This document shows, one piece after another, positions 16,962 through 25,847 of a stretch of 62,014 nucleotides of DNA. Positions within the stretch are counted from its first letter, which is position 1, and each line of letters opens with the position of its first letter. The stretch lies in contig JAFGHP010000056.1 in assembly GCA_016930055.1 (NCBI GenBank), positions 1-62,014 on the forward strand, written 5' to 3'. The notes below the pieces were generated by a model. The model made no database searches and was not told where the DNA came from. It saw only the letters and a list, made by a program, of their open reading frames with translations. The DNA comes from Candidatus Bathyarchaeota archaeon (GTDB lineage Archaea > Thermoproteota > Bathyarchaeia > TCS64). The position numbers and the translations under genes are program-made.

Positions 16962-17414
16962 ATGATTGAAGCCACACTTTGCCATATATTAGATGAATCT
17001 AAAGTACTTCTTTTAAGAAAATCAATTGGTCTTTTTGGAGAAGGCAAATGGAATGCACCTGGAGGAAAATTAAAAAAAGGTGAATCCCCAGAGGAAGGAG
17101 TTATTAGAGAAGTCTTCGAAGAAACCGGACTAAACATAAGAGATTTAAAGAAACATGGTTTACTAAAATTCTATTTTGGTCAGAAAGAAGAAATAGATTG
17201 GTTGGTGTATGTTTATTCAACAAAAAAATTTGAAGGAACAATAAAAGCAAGCGAAGAAGGCGAATTAAAATGGTTTCACTTAAAAGATATACCTTACAAT
17301 GAGATGTGGGAAGATGATTGGTATTGGTTGCCTATATTGTTGGATAATAAAAATTTTGAAGGAGTTTTTTATTTCGATGCTGAAGGAAATGTTCTCATTG
17401 ATTATAAAATTTGA
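16962..17414 (+). CDS. Nudix hydrolase, MutT/MTH1-like
   Basis: A 150-residue Nudix protein. The complete Nudix box is present: GGKLKKGESPEEG followed by REVFEETGL, matching GX5EX7REUXEEXGU, at about residues 37-59. The flanking WNAPGGK and a C-terminal VPIL-like WYWLPILL segment resemble 8-oxo-dGTP diphosphatases that clean the nucleotide pool. The substrate is inferred from family resemblance only. The next gene starts 60 bases downstream on the same strand and begins a coupled two-gene unit that also looks nucleotide-related. Confidence 0.88.
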   Translation: MIEATLCHILDESKVLLLRKSIGLFGEGKWNAPGGKLKKGESPEEGVIREVFEETGLNIRDLKKHGLLKFYFGQKEEIDWLVYVYSTKKFEGTIKASEEGELKWFHLKDIPYNEMWEDDWYWLPILLDNKNFEGVFYFDAEGNVLIDYKI

Positions 17415-17473
17415 CTACAATAGAGTAAATAATAAAACAAAGTTAAACAAAGTTTCTTTCAGAGGTTAAAGTT

Positions 17474-17737
17474 ATGCCATATATTAAACAAGAGGATCGC
17501 GTAAAATATGAAAAAACATTAAATGAATTGATTGAAATTTTAAAAACTCAGCCAGTAGATAAACTCGATGGTGAACTAAATTACCTAATTACACGAATAT
17601 TGAAAGGAGTATATCAGCCAAAATATTTCAATTATAATAGAGCTATGGGCGTGTTGGAATGCTGTAAACTCGAGTTTTATAGAAGAGTAGTCGGACCTTA
17701 TGAAGATACTAAAATAAAAGAATCAGGCGATGTTTAA
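17474..17737 (+). CDS. Small conserved protein of unknown function (MPYIKQEDR type)
   Basis: The 87 residues begin MPYIKQEDR and contain [41 protein letters not shown] and a Gly-Asp-Val end. I recall this pattern in small uncharacterised proteins of archaea, bacteria and phages, often near nucleotide-metabolism genes, but no function is established to my knowledge. It is mostly helical with two neighbouring Cys. Its TAA stop shares a base with the next gene's ATG (TAATG), so it is translationally coupled to the P-loop/deoxyribosyltransferase-like protein. Confidence 0.75.
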   Translation: MPYIKQEDRVKYEKTLNELIEILKTQPVDKLDGELNYLITRILKGVYQPKYFNYNRAMGVLECCKLEFYRRVVGPYEDTKIKESGDV

Positions 17738-18870
17738 TGTCTCTACCAAAAATAATACTTTGCACTGGTCCTCCAGGAAATGGAAGAGACGAAATGCTAA
17801 TGATGATGAAAGAAAAATCAAGTTTCCGATATTATCATTTATTTGATTACATAGTTGAGCAAGCAAAGCTTGATGGTACAAATCTTACAAAAATGAATAT
17901 TCTTGATTTCTATGATAGTCAACCCGAAAAAATGGAATCACTGAGAAAATCTGCAATACTTCAAATAACTAAAGAGATAAAAGAAAATGGTGGAGTAAAC
18001 ATCATAAGCACGCCACATCATTTTGAATGGAAAGGAAACAGGTTTAAAGGATTCTTACATGACGACATTGAAGTCCTAAATCCTGATTTATTCATAGTAA
18101 TTTTCGACGATATTATTAGAGTTAGAGAAAGACTATCATTAGATCCACAATGGAGTGAACACAAATACACTTTAGGCGAAATAGCTAACTGGCGTAGAGA
18201 AGAAATGGCAGGAATCTACGAGGTTGCTCGTAGTTTTACACCGAAAAAGGAAGTACAAATAATAGCATATGAAAATGGATCTGAATTTCTTAAAGATTTG
18301 ATATATAATCCCAAAAAACAAAAAATATACCTCAGTCACCCAATCACGGGAGAAGGCTCAGACTTTTTTAAAGCAGTAAATCGTTTCGCAGCAAATCTGA
18401 AAGAATATTACAAGGTTTTCGATCCTAGCATGATTAAAGATTGGGAGATTGTAGAATATTGGAGAGCAGCAATTAATACAGCTATTGACTTAAAAGAAGC
18501 AAAACCAAATCGGATCCCTGTAAATATTGAATACAAGGATGGACAAAGAAGTGTTATTTTAGACGCGATTGAAGTTGAAGCAGCTATTAAAAATCTAAGA
18601 TTCCAAATAATCGATACTGATTATAAATTAATTGAAAATAGTCAAATTGTAGTAGTTTATCATCCACGCCAAAGTATTTCAGCTGGAGTAATGTGTGAAA
18701 TGGTTTATGCTAAAAGTTTAGCAAAAATGGTTTATGTCTTTTATCCGTATGAACCTAGCCCATTCTTTGAATGGTATAGCACTAGAATCTTTAAAGAAGA
18801 GAACGAACTTAAGGAATTCTTAATAAAAGAATCTAAACTAACTGGTCAAACTCCATTAGACATCTATTAA
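17737..18870 (+). CDS. P-loop domain fused to a nucleoside deoxyribosyltransferase-like domain
   Basis: The 377 residues have two parts. The N-terminus (1-~195) has an adenylate-kinase-like P-loop, GPPGNGRDE at 11-19, in which the Walker A Lys is Arg and the Ser/Thr is Asp. Phosphate transfer is therefore doubtful. The C-terminus (from ~205) begins IYLSHPITG, as in the nucleoside 2-deoxyribosyltransferase fold. It contains the segment ISAGVMCEMVYAKSLAK, whose Glu aligns with the catalytic Glu of that family. The start overlaps the stop of the small gene upstream. With the Nudix gene it may form a nucleotide repair or salvage unit. The exact substrate is unknown. Confidence 0.7.
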   Translation: MSLPKIILCTGPPGNGRDEMLMMMKEKSSFRYYHLFDYIVEQAKLDGTNLTKMNILDFYDSQPEKMESLRKSAILQITKEIKENGGVNIISTPHHFEWKGNRFKGFLHDDIEVLNPDLFIVIFDDIIRVRERLSLDPQWSEHKYTLGEIANWRREEMAGIYEVARSFTPKKEVQIIAYENGSEFLKDLIYNPKKQKIYLSHPITGEGSDFFKAVNRFAANLKEYYKVFDPSMIKDWEIVEYWRAAINTAIDLKEAKPNRIPVNIEYKDGQRSVILDAIEVEAAIKNLRFQIIDTDYKLIENSQIVVVYHPRQSISAGVMCEMVYAKSLAKMVYVFYPYEPSPFFEWYSTRIFKEENELKEFLIKESKLTGQTPLDIY

Positions 18871-18887
18871 GTTTATTTGTAAAAAAG

Positions 18888-20594
18888 TTAAGCTCTAAAA
18901 AGCTCTCCAATACTTTTCCCAAGCAATTTATTAGCTATCAACAAACAAGTCGTTACAATCATAGTACCAACCATACCTAATGCACTAGCAACATAAGCTC
19001 CATCTCCAAGTCTAAGATCTGCACTATAAATTGCTTTTGAAATCGGATAAAACTGTTCTTTAAGAGCTAGTATCATACTATCACTTACTTCCATCATAGC
19101 AGCTGAGAAAGACATTATTCCACCAGCAATTACATTTGCCATTATTAGGGGAGCAGTAATATACAGCAATGTTTTGAAGGGAGAAGCCCCTACACTTAGT
19201 GAAGCTTCCTCAAGAGAAACACTTGTTTGCTGAAAACCAGAATAAGAAGCTCGAACAGAGTAGGGTAACCTTCTTACTGAATAACTTAGAATTAAGAGAA
19301 GAGTAGGATCAAAAAAGGGATCTAATACTGTTCCAGTGAAAGTTGATACATAACCGAATGCAATAACTATGCCGGGTATAGCTAATGGAAGCATTGAAAC
19401 AGAATCCAATATATCTTTACCTGGAAACTGACGTCTGGCAAGTAAGTATCCAATAGTAACACCTAGAACAATGTCTATAAGTGTGCTGAAAGTACTGTAT
19501 TTTAGACTATTAATTATTCCAGTTGTTGTCAAAGGACTCGTAATTGCTATTTTGTAATATTCGAGGGTATAAGAAGCAGGGAGAATAGTTAAAAACCATT
19601 CTTCTGCAAAAGAAAATAGAATAACAGAAATTTGAGGTAACATAGCAGCAGCTACAGTAAAAATGATTAACAGATATACGAGAGGTACTTTCCATCCGGT
19701 AATTTTTCTAACTCGTGGAATAATATGACCTCTGCCCAACATTTCGTAACTTTTTTTACTACCATATCTACGAGCAAAAATCACAAAAAAAATAGACAGA
19801 AGCAATGTACTAACTGTCAAAGCATAACCCATTGGGTTAATTTGAATATCTTTAGTCATGTTAAAAATAATTACGGGTACCACTTTTGTGAATTCAAAAA
19901 TTAATGGAGTTCCCAAATCTGTAAAAGCCCATACAAAAACAATTGTTGCCCCAGCAAGATAACCAGGAATTAATAAAGGAAGGGTTATTGTCCTAAATAA
20001 TTGTAATCCACTTGCACCTAAATTTTCAGCTTGCTCCTCTAAAGTAGGATCAATGTTTGCTAAAGAAGCCGCTAAATTAAGGTACAAATAAGGATAAAGA
20101 TGAAGGGCTTCAAGTATAATTATACCAAAAAAACCTCCAGCAAACCAATCAATTGGCTGCTGTATTAAATTATATTGCATAAGCAATAAATTAACTGCTC
20201 CATATCTAGCAAACATTTTTTTCATACCAATAGCACCTACGAAAGGTGGCATCACAAGAGGGATTAGTAATAATCCTTGAACCAGACTTTTACCACGGAA
20301 ATCATATCGTACCATAAAGTAAGCCATTGGTAAAGCAATAATCGTCGTTAAAATTGTCGAAGATATAGCTATAATTAAACTATTAATAATACTTTGAGAA
20401 TAAAATGGATCACTATACATTAAACTAAAATAAAATAAAGTAAATTCTCCATTAACCAGAAAACTTCCTTTAAATATATATAATATAGGAATTAACAAAA
20501 ATACTGTAAAAAAGGACATTATTAAAAAAAATAAGCTAATAGTCTTCCAATCACTAGTTTTATAAGATTTTATAAGATCACTTAGCTTTGACAT
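18888..20594 (-). CDS. ABC importer permease, fused double unit (iron/FbpB-like)
   Basis: A 568-residue permease with two binding-protein-dependent transport domains in tandem, about 12 membrane helices in all. Each half has an EAA-type loop: EEQAENLGASGLQLFRTITLPL in the first and EEASLSVGASPFKTLLYITAPL in the second. This fused arrangement is typical of FbpB/AfuB Fe(III) permeases and relatives. It follows the ATPase by 11 bases in an operon of binding protein, ATPase and permease. Confidence 0.88.
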   Translation of the reverse strand: MSKLSDLIKSYKTSDWKTISLFFLIMSFFTVFLLIPILYIFKGSFLVNGEFTLFYFSLMYSDPFYSQSIINSLIIAISSTILTTIIALPMAYFMVRYDFRGKSLVQGLLLIPLVMPPFVGAIGMKKMFARYGAVNLLLMQYNLIQQPIDWFAGGFFGIIILEALHLYPYLYLNLAASLANIDPTLEEQAENLGASGLQLFRTITLPLLIPGYLAGATIVFVWAFTDLGTPLIFEFTKVVPVIIFNMTKDIQINPMGYALTVSTLLLSIFFVIFARRYGSKKSYEMLGRGHIIPRVRKITGWKVPLVYLLIIFTVAAAMLPQISVILFSFAEEWFLTILPASYTLEYYKIAITSPLTTTGIINSLKYSTFSTLIDIVLGVTIGYLLARRQFPGKDILDSVSMLPLAIPGIVIAFGYVSTFTGTVLDPFFDPTLLLILSYSVRRLPYSVRASYSGFQQTSVSLEEASLSVGASPFKTLLYITAPLIMANVIAGGIMSFSAAMMEVSDSMILALKEQFYPISKAIYSADLRLGDGAYVASALGMVGTMIVTTCLLIANKLLGKSIGELFRA

Positions 20595-20605
20595 GTATCA
20601 TACAC

Positions 20606-21715
20606 CTATTTTAAATCAAAAACATCCACGTCATCTGGTTTAAAATAAAAATAAATTTGATCACCAATTTTATTTGATAAGTCTTCGGGATTAAAATTAG
20701 TGGCTTTCACATCAACAGTCCCAATATTATCGAGAATGTAATGTTCCATTGATCCATAATAATTTAAATTCTTAATGATACCCTTAAAACGATTATATTC
20801 ATTTAAATGATTTTCAAATTTTGTAACCTTAATATGCTCAGGTCTAATAGAGCAGACTACATCTTGATCAATAGTAAAAGGTTTTTTAATATCATTAGCA
20901 AAAATTTTATCATCGGATTTTGTTTTTACTGTAAGTAAATTATTTTGTTGATCAATTTTTTCGATTTTTCCTTCAATAAAGTTTGTTTCTCCAATAAAAC
21001 CTGCTACAAATCTATTAATTGGTTTATTATAGATTTCAAGTGGAGTGCCAATTTGCTCGATTCTTCCTTGATTCATTACTGCAATTTTATCAGCCATTGA
21101 TAAAGCTTCAGACTGATCATGAGTTACATAAATTGAAGTTATTCCTAATGCTTTCTGAATTTTTTTTATTTCCTCTCTTGTTTCATAACGTAGTTTTGCA
21201 TCCAAGTTACTTAGTGGTTCATCCAGTAATAGAACTTCAGGTTCAATCACTAGGGCTCTAGCTAAAGCGATTCTCTGTTGTTGACCACCAGAAAGTTGAT
21301 TAGGATATCTTAAGGCATAAGGTTCCATTTGAACAATTTTTAAAACTTCTTTAGCTTTTTTTACTCTTGAGTCTGGATTCACATTTTGAATTTTTAAACC
21401 ATAGATAATATTATCATAAACAGTCATATGAGGCCATAAAGCATAATTCTGGAAAACCATCCCAATGTTTCTTTTATAAGGGGGAATGTCATTTACAATT
21501 TTTTTATTTATAAATATTTTACCTTGATCAGGTTTATAAAATCCAGCAATTAACCTTAATGTTGTAGTTTTCCCGCATCCTGATGGACCTAATAAAAAAA
21601 ACAATTCACCGTCATTTATTTTTAAACTAATATCATCAGCCGCAGTAACTTGACCAAAATTTTTTGTGACATGTTCTAGAACTACTTCAACCAGATCAAT
21701 ACCCCCTATAATCAA
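20606..21715 (-). CDS. ABC importer ATPase (iron/polyamine type)
   Basis: A 369-residue ATPase with Walker A GPSGCGKTT, Q-loop VFQNYALWPH, signature LSGGQQQRIALARAL, Walker B VLLLDEPLSNLD and the switch His in YVTHDQSEA. A C-terminal OB/TOBE region (about 250-369) is typical of FbpC/PotA/MalK-type ATPases. The start is uncertain. The frame opens with a TTG at 21715, and a GGGGGT ribosome-binding-like stretch lies inside it at 21701-21706, so translation may begin a few codons later near LVEVVLEHV. It is the middle gene of the importer operon. Confidence 0.92.
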   Translation of the reverse strand: MIIGGIDLVEVVLEHVTKNFGQVTAADDISLKINDGELFFLLGPSGCGKTTTLRLIAGFYKPDQGKIFINKKIVNDIPPYKRNIGMVFQNYALWPHMTVYDNIIYGLKIQNVNPDSRVKKAKEVLKIVQMEPYALRYPNQLSGGQQQRIALARALVIEPEVLLLDEPLSNLDAKLRYETREEIKKIQKALGITSIYVTHDQSEALSMADKIAVMNQGRIEQIGTPLEIYNKPINRFVAGFIGETNFIEGKIEKIDQQNNLLTVKTKSDDKIFANDIKKPFTIDQDVVCSIRPEHIKVTKFENHLNEYNRFKGIIKNLNYYGSMEHYILDNIGTVDVKATNFNPEDLSNKIGDQIYFYFKPDDVDVFDLK

Positions 21716-21761
21716 AATACTTTATTAAGAAAAAAGATAAGGTTTTTTAAAAAAAAGAGAA

Positions 21762-23309
21762 TTAAGTTCGAATAGCTTCAACTTCTTTTCTTCTTCCCAT
21801 TAAGTTTGCTAATAGGTATCCAATAACTAAACCTACGAAAGCTCCTCCGCCTAATCCCATGTATAGGTTATTTGTTTTTTCGGTTTCTAATTCATTTAAA
21901 ACATTTTTGAAATAATTAGTAATATCAAGACCTGCAAGAGTAGCTAAAGTTGATGCATCACTATATTTTTTAATAGCGAAAGTTCTCCATTCGGAAAGTT
22001 TACTGTTTCTAAGAGTTGTATCACTCCAATCTTCAGCTAAAGTTAATGCAGTAGCCTCATTGATCGGTGCTTCACCGACTTTATTTACTGCTTCAACAAT
22101 TTTAGTTGAACTAACTCCTGATTCGATTAATGTTTTATTTAGTTGAGATATTTGAGTACAGACTAACTTGAGATCGGAATGTATGTCTATAATTGTTGAT
22201 CCAATTAAATCATTTAAAAGAACATATCTTAATGATCCTAAAGTAACATTGTATTCTAGTTGAGAGGTAACTGTAAAGGGATTTAATGGTACAACGCTAT
22301 CTGACCCAATTTCAGTATATAAAGAAGGCATAATAGACATCCTTCCTAACAAATCTTTTGTAGGTCCACCGGAAGCACCTACTGGTAACATTAAAAGTTT
22401 TTGTCCTTCTTTACTCATAACATATTCAACAAATATTTTTGCTAATTCTAAGTTAGGAGCACCTTTTAGGATACCTATTGCATCAGGGTTAATTACAGTT
22501 AAGCCTTCAGGTAATATATAACCGATTTTATCTGCTCCAACTTTCGCAACTTCAGCCCATGCATAATAATCTATACATAAGGCATAAGCAATGTCTCCAG
22601 CAGATACAGCTTTTGGAACAGCACTTGAACTGCTAGGCCAACTTTTAACATTTGCCCCCATTAGTGTTGCTAGTTTAATTCCTTTTTCCCATCCATAGGC
22701 CTGCATCATAATCTCATAGACCATGTGAGTACTTCCACTATGTCGAGGATCGGCTGATCCAACCCAACCTTGTAAAGCAGGATTAGCTAAATCTTCCCAA
22801 GTTTTTGGCACTAATAAATTCTGTTGATTGACTATAGCCTTATTATAGATTATACCAAATCCTGATAAATCTGCGCCATACCAATAATATTCAAAATCAT
22901 AGATCGGGAACCCAGATAGATTTTGAGGTATTAAATCTAAAGTAGATTGATTAATTTTATAGGGTACCAGTTGATTTTTTGATTTAGCATTAATAAATGG
23001 TTCAATACCTCCTCCAAACCAGACATCAATATTACTTGTTGTTTGATTATTGGCAGCAAAAGCTGCATCAACATAAGCAATGATATCAGAGGTCCCACCA
23101 GTATCGACATATTCAACAGTAACTGAACTACCATATGTAGCTAAGTAAAATGCTTCAAAAGCAATTTTGTATTCGTTTTTTATACTACTAGCATGTGGAG
23201 ATATTATTGTAAGTTTATTTGTGGTTTCTGCCATTACATTTAATGGACAAGATAGAATCATTGTTGAAAACATCAACAAAACCAATAAAGTAGCGTATAC
23301 TTTTTTCAT
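21762..23309 (-). CDS. ABC importer solute-binding protein, membrane-anchored (iron type)
   Basis: A 515-residue extracellular protein. It has an N-terminal signal sequence (about 1-27, ending NVMAE). The body resembles Fe(III)-binding AfuA/FbpA proteins, with LTIISPHASSIKNEY, GFGIIYNKA, PKTWEDLANPALQGWVGSADP and YVMSKEGQKLL. The last ~35 residues form a membrane helix (GLGGGAFVGLVIGYLLANL) followed by RRK, so it is anchored by its C-terminus as common in archaea. About 150 extra residues separate the core from the anchor. Iron is inferred from family resemblance; other ferric-like or organic ligands are possible. Confidence 0.87.
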   Translation of the reverse strand: MKKVYATLLVLLMFSTMILSCPLNVMAETTNKLTIISPHASSIKNEYKIAFEAFYLATYGSSVTVEYVDTGGTSDIIAYVDAAFAANNQTTSNIDVWFGGGIEPFINAKSKNQLVPYKINQSTLDLIPQNLSGFPIYDFEYYWYGADLSGFGIIYNKAIVNQQNLLVPKTWEDLANPALQGWVGSADPRHSGSTHMVYEIMMQAYGWEKGIKLATLMGANVKSWPSSSSAVPKAVSAGDIAYALCIDYYAWAEVAKVGADKIGYILPEGLTVINPDAIGILKGAPNLELAKIFVEYVMSKEGQKLLMLPVGASGGPTKDLLGRMSIMPSLYTEIGSDSVVPLNPFTVTSQLEYNVTLGSLRYVLLNDLIGSTIIDIHSDLKLVCTQISQLNKTLIESGVSSTKIVEAVNKVGEAPINEATALTLAEDWSDTTLRNSKLSEWRTFAIKKYSDASTLATLAGLDITNYFKNVLNELETEKTNNLYMGLGGGAFVGLVIGYLLANLMGRRKEVEAIRT

Positions 23310-23442
23310 TTTATTAACCTCTATATTTCTTGAACTTAACCCAAAATATGGTATTACTTTTAGAGATATTTATTTTTTGATTAGAAATAATTTATTTTAT
23401 TCATTTCTAAAGTTATAAGGCATTTATTAAAATTTATATATT

Positions 23443-24177
23443 TTACTTTTGTTCAAAGGAACACATCTCATTATAACTGCTTTTCAATAAAATTTTTGCG
23501 TAATCTACTATTGCTGGTCCAATTCCTTTTACTTCTGTAAGTGGTCCTTCAAGTTTCTTTGTTTTTCCTGTTGATGAGGTCTTAATATTAGCATTTGCGA
23601 ATTCTTCAATTATTTTTAATGGTGTGTCAAAGTGTTTTAAAAGATCTTCAGCAGTTGCTGTTCCTATTTGTGGAAATCCTGCAAGTAGATAGAGTTGCTG
23701 CATATGTATTGGTAGGCTTCGGTTAATTGTTCTTATCTGTATTGTTCGTTGTTCTTTTATTTGTTCTCTGTAAGCTAATCTTTGAAGAAATATTGATGTG
23801 GATTCCGAATCTTCAGTTGAAATTACATTAAAATTATAATCCAATATTACACTACTTAATGCACCATATATTGAGGTGGGTTTCATTCGACTTCTTTTAA
23901 GGGCATTGTTCATTTTTCCTTCTAAAATTAAAATGGGACGCTCATAGTTTTCTGCCATATCTTTTACTTGGTTAAATAGTCGTCCATCTTTTACACTGCT
24001 AAGAAAGTCGCTAACATTTTTGCGTTCAACACCACATCTGTCAGAAATTAAATAGTCACATACAGATAGTTTTTGGATATTGACTTCAACATTGGATAAC
24101 CTTAAAAAATTTATTATATCTTTTCTAGAACTTGCCTCATTGCTATCTACACATATTTTAATTAGAGTTTCACTCAA
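23443..24177 (-). CDS. xpf: XPF/ERCC4-type structure-specific endonuclease, short archaeal form
   Basis: A 244-residue nuclease for branched DNA. The ERCC4 domain (1-~135) shows VDSNE for the usual VDxRE, CDYLISDR, and the catalytic VERKNVSDF. Tandem helix-hairpin-helix motifs follow: LLAGFPQIGTATAEDLLKHF near 170 and LTEVKGIGPAIVDYA near 220. There is no helicase domain, so it resembles the short crenarchaeal XPF rather than euryarchaeal Hef, and short forms usually act with PCNA. The frame opens with TTG at 24177. It lies on its own downstream of the PurF-like gene. Confidence 0.87.
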   Translation of the reverse strand: MSETLIKICVDSNEASSRKDIINFLRLSNVEVNIQKLSVCDYLISDRCGVERKNVSDFLSSVKDGRLFNQVKDMAENYERPILILEGKMNNALKRSRMKPTSIYGALSSVILDYNFNVISTEDSESTSIFLQRLAYREQIKEQRTIQIRTINRSLPIHMQQLYLLAGFPQIGTATAEDLLKHFDTPLKIIEEFANANIKTSSTGKTKKLEGPLTEVKGIGPAIVDYAKILLKSSYNEMCSFEQK

Positions 24178-24373
24178 TTTATTGCACCTTTAAATCTAAA
24201 AAGACTATCTGAGTTAGGATATCTTTCAATGTTATCAAAAAGACTAAGGTAATTTAAAAGAATTTATGAGAAAATAATAATATTTTTTTAACTCTTGATT
24301 AACAAATTAACCTTATAAAGTAATTTTATTAAAGAATTACTAAATAAAAAATATTTTAAATAAAAAGTAATTT

Positions 24374-25753
24374 TCAATCATTAAAAGGATTTTTTCCAGT
24401 ACTACAATAAATACAAACTTTATTATCAAGACCTATTGCTTCTAAAACATTTTCAGGAGTATTATAATAAATTTCATCAATGCTTGGTAAGTTTTTTGCG
24501 ACCAGTTCACCCACTTTTTTTACATCATTCCCTTTAAATGGCTTAGCAGCTAAAGGCTTATCAAAAGGATCACTGAAACACGGATAGAATATTGGTGCAT
24601 AACTTACTAAGAAATCAACATGCGTAGCTCCTGCTTGTCTTAAACTTTTAGCTACAGACTCACTAACGGTACCTCTTACTATACTATCATCACAGATGGC
24701 GACAATTTTTCCTTTAACAGTAGATCTGATAACATTATGTTTAAGATCACTGGCAGTTTTACGGAAATTTGGATCATCGATAATATAAGTTCTTCCAAGA
24801 TATGCGTTTTTTATTATTCCTTCATCTGCGGGTTTATTTAATGCATCAGCAACCCCAGTTGTTACACTTCGTCCACTATCTGGAACAGGGATTACAGCAA
24901 AATCCTCTTTAATATTTTCACCGATAAGATATTTTTCTTTAAGATTATATGTTTGAACAAGAGCTCTTCCAAGTTTTTTTCTAGCTAAATGTACTGGGAC
25001 GCCCTCAATAACTGAATCAGGTCGAGCGAAATAAACCCATTCAAAAACACATGTTGATGGCTTAGGTTCTTGTATCAAAATCTCTTGAAAACCGTTTTTA
25101 TCAATAATAATTATTGTACCAGGAGTAACATCACGTTTTTCATGAAAAACTTCACCCATGCCTTCTAATACTTCAATGGCAGCTGATTCCGACGCTATAT
25201 AGACTCGTTCTTCATCTCTAGCCATAAATAAAGGACGTATACCTCTAAAATCTCGCGCTACTAACAATGAGCTGTACTTTTTTTCTTTATCGTAAATTGC
25301 TGCAACTAGAGAGAAATAGGAGTTCGATAATGATTTCATGGTTTCAATGAAAGCTTTAACTGCATCATCTTTTAGGTTCTGAGAAAGTACTTCTGCAAAT
25401 TTTTTATCATGGCTTACTGAATCTCCATCGCATAAAAAACCGTCTAAAGTCAATGCGATTTTAAATCGGTCATTTTCTACAACAACTGGAGATATTCCAT
25501 TAGAAACGTTTTCACCAGAGACACATCCAATCACTAAATAATCATCTGGATGATTAAAAGAAGAGTATTTTTCATCAAATACTTTTGAAACTAAACCGCT
25601 TCCAGTCCAAGATCTTAAACTTTTGTCACCAGCAACAGATATACCACAACTTTCTTGTCCTCTATGTTGAACACCATATAAAATGTATAGTATTTTTCTT
25701 GCTAGGTCATCTTTTAAAAATAAACCTACTACGCCCTTCATGTTAATCCACAT
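24374..25753 (-). CDS. PurF-like amidophosphoribosyltransferase lacking the glutaminase nucleophile
   Basis: The 459 residues have the two-domain layout of PurF, which makes phosphoribosylamine from PRPP. The C-terminal phosphoribosyltransferase keeps the PRPP loop CDDSIVRGTV (Asp355 and 356). The N-terminal glutaminase keeps YGVQHRGQES. The family's N-terminal Cys-Gly-(I/V)-x-G is here Met-Lys-Gly-Val-Val-Gly, so the catalytic Cys is absent. The usual HNG motif reads LTLDGFL, and the substrate-binding region is altered (GCVSGENVSNG). ATG 25741 would place Lys exactly where Cys2 should be. It may use free ammonia, a separate glutaminase, or have another role. No second purF is in the window. 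Confidence 0.85.
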   Translation of the reverse strand: MWINMKGVVGLFLKDDLARKILYILYGVQHRGQESCGISVAGDKSLRSWTGSGLVSKVFDEKYSSFNHPDDYLVIGCVSGENVSNGISPVVVENDRFKIALTLDGFLCDGDSVSHDKKFAEVLSQNLKDDAVKAFIETMKSLSNSYFSLVAAIYDKEKKYSSLLVARDFRGIRPLFMARDEERVYIASESAAIEVLEGMGEVFHEKRDVTPGTIIIIDKNGFQEILIQEPKPSTCVFEWVYFARPDSVIEGVPVHLARKKLGRALVQTYNLKEKYLIGENIKEDFAVIPVPDSGRSVTTGVADALNKPADEGIIKNAYLGRTYIIDDPNFRKTASDLKHNVIRSTVKGKIVAICDDSIVRGTVSESVAKSLRQAGATHVDFLVSYAPIFYPCFSDPFDKPLAAKPFKGNDVKKVGELVAKNLPSIDEIYYNTPENVLEAIGLDNKVCIYCSTGKNPFND

Positions 25754-25847
25754 TATCTTTAAACATAAAAACTAGTCGCCTTTTCAGAAGAAAAACTATA
25801 ATAAAATTAACATAAAAAATACAAAAATAAGGTTATATAATAAAAAA

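Noticed and set aside
17737-18870. Calling the P-loop/deoxyribosyltransferase-like gene an adenylate or thymidylate kinase
   Set aside because: The Walker A Lys and Ser/Thr are replaced by Arg and Asp, so kinase activity is not supported.
16962-18870. Calling the Nudix cassette an anti-phage defence system
   Set aside because: No toxin, nuclease, sensor or mobile-element context is visible nearby.
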